Part shown: piece after piece, positions 61,154 to 64,000 of the stretch
How positions within the stretch are numbered: position 1 is the stretch's first letter
Layout: each line of letters starts with the position of its first letter
NCBI RefSeq assembly: GCF_021172045.1
Contig: NZ_CP087164.1
Coordinates: 1,736,001 to 1,800,000, forward strand
Direction of reading: 5' to 3'
From: Capillimicrobium parvum
Lineage (GTDB): Bacteria > Actinomycetota > Thermoleophilia > Solirubrobacterales > Solirubrobacteraceae
DNA length: 64,000 nt
Made by a program: the position numbers and the translations under genes
The notes under the pieces: model-generated
Told to the model about the DNA's origin: nothing
Seen by the model: only the letters and a program-made list of their open reading frames with translations
The model's database searches: none

Positions 61154-62515
61154 TCAGCCTGTCGCGTAGAAGATGGACTTGACCTCGGTGTAGGCGTCCA
61201 GCGCGTGCGGGCCGAGCTCGCGTCCATAGCCCGACTGCTTGAAGCCGCCGAACGGCGTGGACACCCGCACCGAGGTATTGGAGTTGATCGACAGCACGCC
61301 GGCCTCGATGCCGCGGGCCACGCGCAGCGCCTTCGCGCCGTCCCGCGTCCACACCGACCCCGACAGGCCGTAGATCGTGTCGTTGGCGAGCGCCACCGCC
61401 TCGGCCTCGCCGCGGAACGGGACGACCGCCGCCACCGGCCCGAAGATCTCCTCGCGCACTGCGCGGTCGTCGGGAGCGACCGGGCACAGGACGGTCGGCG
61501 CGAACCAGTAGCCGGGGCCGTCGGGCGCGCTGCCGCGAATCGCCACCGGCGCGCCCGCGGGCACGTACGAGGCCACCGCGTCGCGCCGGGCCGCGGAGAT
61601 GAGCGGCCCCATCTGCGTGCTCTCGTCGAGCGGGTCGCCGACGCGCAGCGCCTCGACCGCCTCCTCCAGCGCCTCCATGAAGCGGTCCAGCGCGGAGTGC
61701 TCGACGAGGATGCGCGAGCGCGCGCAGCAGTCCTGGCCCGCGTTGCCGAACACGGCCAGCGGCGCCGCCTGCGCGGCCGCCTCGAGGTCCGCGTCGGCGA
61801 AGACGACGTTCGCCGACTTGCCGCCCAGCTCCAGCGTCACGCGCTTGATCGTCCGCGCGGCGCCGGCCGCGATCGACCGGCCCACCTCGGTCGAGCCCGT
61901 GAACGCGATCTTCGCCACGTCGGGGTGCTCGACGAGGCGCGCCCCGCACACGCTGCCCGGGCCGGCGACGACGTTGACGACGCCTTCGGGCAGCCCGGCC
62001 TCGAGCGCGATGTCCGCGAAGCGCAGCGCCGTGAGCGGCGTGAGCTCGGCCGGCTTGAGGACCACGGTGTTGCCGGCGGCGAGCGCGGGCCCGAGCTTCC
62101 ACGCCGCGATCGTCAGCGGGAAGTTCCACGGCGTGATGAGCCCGACGACGCCGAGCGGCTCGCGCACGGTGAACGCCTGCCCGCCGGCGACCGGGATGGT
62201 GTCGCCCAGCAGACGCTCCGGCGCGCCCGCGTAGTAGCGGAAGACGTCCACCACCATCGCCATCTCGCCGCGCGCGTCGCCGATCGGCTTGCCGGCGTTG
62301 CGCGCCTCGAGCAGCGCGAGCTCCTCGAGGCGCGCTTCGAGCGCAGCCGCCAATCGCATCAGCGCCTGCGCCCGATCGGAGGGGGAGAGGTCCCTCCAGG
62401 CCGGCAAGGCGGACCTGGCCGCCGCGACGGCGGCGTCGATCTCCTCGACGCCGCCGCGCGGGACCTTCTCGAGCACCCGCTCGGTGGCGGGCTCGATGAC
62501 CTCCAGGGTGGCCAT
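61154..62515 (-). CDS. Aldehyde dehydrogenase (amine/aminoaldehyde-type)
   Basis: This 453-residue protein has the ALDH motifs VGLITPWNFPLTIAAWKLGP, TGSTEVGRSIA, the general-base Glu in VTLELGGKSANVVF and the nucleophile Cys in NAGQDCCARSRI. The best guess is the gamma-aminobutyraldehyde/betaine aldehyde group, as suggested by the neighbouring amino-acid permease, FadR and glutamine-synthetase-like relics, which form a known actinobacterial amine-utilisation set. It uses NAD or NADP. Confidence 0.92.
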   Translation of the reverse strand: MATLEVIEPATERVLEKVPRGGVEEIDAAVAAARSALPAWRDLSPSDRAQALMRLAAALEARLEELALLEARNAGKPIGDARGEMAMVVDVFRYYAGAPERLLGDTIPVAGGQAFTVREPLGVVGLITPWNFPLTIAAWKLGPALAAGNTVVLKPAELTPLTALRFADIALEAGLPEGVVNVVAGPGSVCGARLVEHPDVAKIAFTGSTEVGRSIAAGAARTIKRVTLELGGKSANVVFADADLEAAAQAAPLAVFGNAGQDCCARSRILVEHSALDRFMEALEEAVEALRVGDPLDESTQMGPLISAARRDAVASYVPAGAPVAIRGSAPDGPGYWFAPTVLCPVAPDDRAVREEIFGPVAAVVPFRGEAEAVALANDTIYGLSGSVWTRDGAKALRVARGIEAGVLSINSNTSVRVSTPFGGFKQSGYGRELGPHALDAYTEVKSIFYATG

Positions 62516-62518
62516 CGG

Positions 62519-62689
62519 TCAGACGCCCCGCACGGGCGCGTCCTCGTCGAGCACGGCGAACAGCGAGATGATCGTGAACGAGATGGCGAAGTTTGAGAAG
62601 CTGGTCCAGCCGTGGTGCAGGCTCTGCTCGTACCCGAGCTCGGCGAGCCGACGCTCGTCGTGGATCTCCGGCCGCGAAGCGACACCCAT
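62519..62689 (-). pseudogene. Amino-acid permease remnant (internal deletion)
   Basis: The 56-residue frame starts with the N-terminus of an APC-family permease: RLAELGYEQSLHHGWTSFSN then FAISFTIISLFA. It jumps to VLDEDAPVRGV and stops, which reads like a permease C-terminal tail. About 400 residues and all later membrane helices are missing. The ribosome-binding site GGGAGGGA and the ATG at 62689 remain, so a short peptide may still be made. Confidence 0.8.
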
Positions 62690-62835
62690 GCGCTGGTCCC
62701 TCCCCCGGGAAAAGGTGTGAAGGTCCGTCCTTCGACCGCGACGGTACAAACGCAGGCGGTCGGATGTCAACCGGGGGTGTCCGTCACCCGCTCACGATCC
62801 GACCGGGCGCGCCGCGGGGCGGGCGGTGGCGCTGC

Positions 62836-63561
62836 TCAACGCGGATCCGGCAGCAGGCCCGCGAGCACGTGCTCGGTGCCGTGCAGGTGCTCGGCGATGT
62901 GGCGGGCGGCCGCGTCGGCGTCCCCGCGCGAGACCGCGAGCAGCAGCTGGCGGTGCTGCTGGTTGGACCACGCGAGGACCTCCGGCGGGTGCGCGATGTA
63001 GTGGATCAGGTCGGTCATCGCGCCCTGCGCCTCGGTCGCCGCCGTCACGAGCCGCGCGCTGCCGGTCGTCTCGGCGAGCCCGATGTGGAAGCGCACGTCG
63101 AGCTGGCGGTAGGCGGGGAAGTCCTCGAGCAGGTCGTCGAGCTCGGCCAGCGTCTCCTCCAGCGGCTCGAGTGCGGCGGCCGACGCGCGCTCGGCGGCGA
63201 TCACCGCGACGCCGAGCTCGACCGCCAGCCGCCAGTCGCACACGTCGCGCCACTCGGCCACCAGCTCGGGCGACGGCGGGTCGACGGGCGGGAGCCGGTC
63301 GGCGACGAAGGTCCCGCCGCCGCGGCCGCGCACGGCGTGCAGGTGGCCGCTCTGCGCCAGCGCGGTCAGCGCCTGGCGCAGCGTGGAGCGCGCGATGCCG
63401 AGCATGGAGCACAGCTCGCGCTCGGCCGGCAGCCGCGAGCCCGGCGGCAGCAGGCCGAGCTTGATCGCGGTGCCGAGCCGGTCCACGGTCTCCTCGAACG
63501 CCGTCTGCGAGCGGACGGGCGCGAAGACGGCCTCGGCGGAGTCGATGCTCGCGCCGCTCAC
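62836..63561 (-). CDS. FadR/GntR-family regulator
   Basis: This 241-residue protein has a GntR winged helix (LPPGSRLPAERELCSMLGIA, RSTLRQALTALAQSGHLHAV, GRGGGTFVADR). The FCD effector domain has the metal-binding pattern of Asp/His residues (LDVRFHIGLAE, HRQLLLAVSRGD). It probably represses the ALDH/SDR genes and responds to an amine-derived metabolite. The GTG at 63561 overlaps the stop of the glutamine synthetase relic upstream. Confidence 0.92.
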   Translation of the reverse strand: MSGASIDSAEAVFAPVRSQTAFEETVDRLGTAIKLGLLPPGSRLPAERELCSMLGIARSTLRQALTALAQSGHLHAVRGRGGGTFVADRLPPVDPPSPELVAEWRDVCDWRLAVELGVAVIAAERASAAALEPLEETLAELDDLLEDFPAYRQLDVRFHIGLAETTGSARLVTAATEAQGAMTDLIHYIAHPPEVLAWSNQQHRQLLLAVSRGDADAAARHIAEHLHGTEHVLAGLLPDPR

Positions 63562-63800
63562 AACCGCTCGAACCCCCGGTAGCGCTCCCAGTCGGTCACC
63601 ACGGCGTCGTAGGCCTCGATCTCGATCCGCGCGTTGTTGGCGTAGTGCTCGACCATCTCGTCGCCGAACGCGGCGCGCGCGACGGCGCTCGCGACGAACA
63701 GGTCGCGCTCCGCGCGCAGCGTGGCCGGCACGCGCGGCTTGTCGCCGGCCTGCGCGGTCCACCCGCGCTCGGCCGCCCGCCGGAGCTCGTCGAGGGTCAC
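63558..63800 (-). pseudogene. C-terminal fragment of a glutamine-synthetase-like (gamma-glutamylamine synthetase) gene
   Basis: The reading frame ends with VARAAFGDEMVEHYANNARI followed by EIEAYDAVVTDWERYRGFERL, the conserved C-terminus of type I glutamine synthetase relatives (FGD...V.HY....E...Y...VTDWE..R). Nothing N-terminal to about LRAERDLF is present, so some 400 residues have been lost. In the family such genes make gamma-glutamyl-amines next to FadR, permease and ALDH genes. Confidence 0.82.
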
Positions 63801-63853
63801 GGCCGGTGATGGTATGGAGATCGTGCCTTAGTGTTCAACCATGCGCACGGCGG

Positions 63854-64000
63854 GTGGTCGACGCGGGCGGCGTGCGGGTGCTTCCGGCGCTGAGCGGGCT
63901 CGGTGCGTCGTGGTGGAACGCGAGCGCCCGCGGGCTCGTGGCGGGGCTGACCGGTGCCAGGCGTCCCGCGCACATCGCGCGGGCGGCGCTCGACGCGATC
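63854..64000 (+). pseudogene. Glycerol kinase-like (FGGY) fragment, 5'-truncated and cut by the window end
   Basis: The frame reads GGVRVLPALSGLGASWWNAS, ARGLVAGLTGARRPAHIARA and ALDAI, which matches the region around residue 300 of FGGY kinases (PAFsGLGaPyW, GLT...HIaRA). No N-terminal half precedes it, and the frame 5' of 63841 does not read as kinase. It may continue beyond 64000. Together with the glutamine synthetase relic it marks a deletion or rearrangement junction near 63800-63850. Confidence 0.7.

Overview
The window is about 70% G+C and packed with divergent and overlapping genes. It is chromosomal DNA of a high-GC actinobacterium. The gene set suggests Thermoleophilia (Solirubrobacterales-like): a mycofactocin locus, ImuB/DnaE2 mutasome genes with GAAC-N4-GTTC LexA boxes, and a DUF6504 gene. 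The lineage is an inference from style and gene content only.

Layout. (1) 1-9.2 kb: the end of a luciferase-like oxidoreductase gene, then a complete mycofactocin locus: mftR (minus strand) diverging from mftA-B-C-D-E-SDR-F. After it comes a flavin monooxygenase fused to a cytochrome b5 domain. (2) 9.7-28.1 kb: an 18.3-kb integrated element between 53-bp direct repeats, in the 3' half of a tRNA-Leu(GAG) gene. It carries an AAA/TOPRIM (OLD-like) protein, an AspBHI-like modification-dependent endonuclease, a four-gene operon built around a 1787-residue helicase with a DUF1998-type C-terminus (Druantia DruE-like), a Vsr/C5-methyltransferase pair, a DUF433/DUF5615 toxin-antitoxin pair, an excisionase-like gene and a frameshifted tyrosine recombinase. 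A second recombinase remnant lies just outside the left repeat, so the tRNA was used at least twice. (3) 28.1-30.6 kb: lexA with its SOS box, a zinc-ribbon gene, RNase P RNA, two tandem-repeat arrays, a long perfect palindrome and a decayed acyl-CoA synthetase. (4) 30.6-39.6 kb: a BTAD/AAA/TPR regulator, an SRPBCC protein, a methyltransferase, a DUF4395 membrane protein, an alcohol dehydrogenase, a luciferase-like/SCP2-like fusion and a secreted cupredoxin-like protein. (5) 39.6-49.7 kb: SOS-controlled imuB and dnaE2, separated by DUF6504, a DNA glycosylase, the zwf-pgi operon and a pilin-like membrane protein; imuA is not in the window. (6) 49.8-64 kb: cytochrome c, a cysteine-less DksA-like protein, a c-di-AMP (ydaO-type) riboswitch before an unrecognised membrane protein, an AhpD-like/HxlR pair with a clear operator, glnA, a secreted protein, a DUF255 thioredoxin-domain protein, a secreted hydrolase, RidA-threonine deaminase, and an SDR/aldehyde dehydrogenase/FadR cluster. 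In that cluster the permease and glutamine-synthetase-like genes are remnants. A 5'-truncated glycerol kinase runs off the end.

How the parts work together. The mft genes make a ribosomally derived redox cofactor used by dedicated dehydrogenases. LexA appears to control itself, imuB and dnaE2 through near-identical boxes. At imuB and dnaE2 the box abuts the start codon, which fits leaderless mRNAs; several other genes here have a TANNNT hexamer 7-9 nt before the start codon. The tRNA-Leu island is a defence island. Its helicase-nuclease operon, with two subunits I cannot assign, is the best candidate for an undescribed system.
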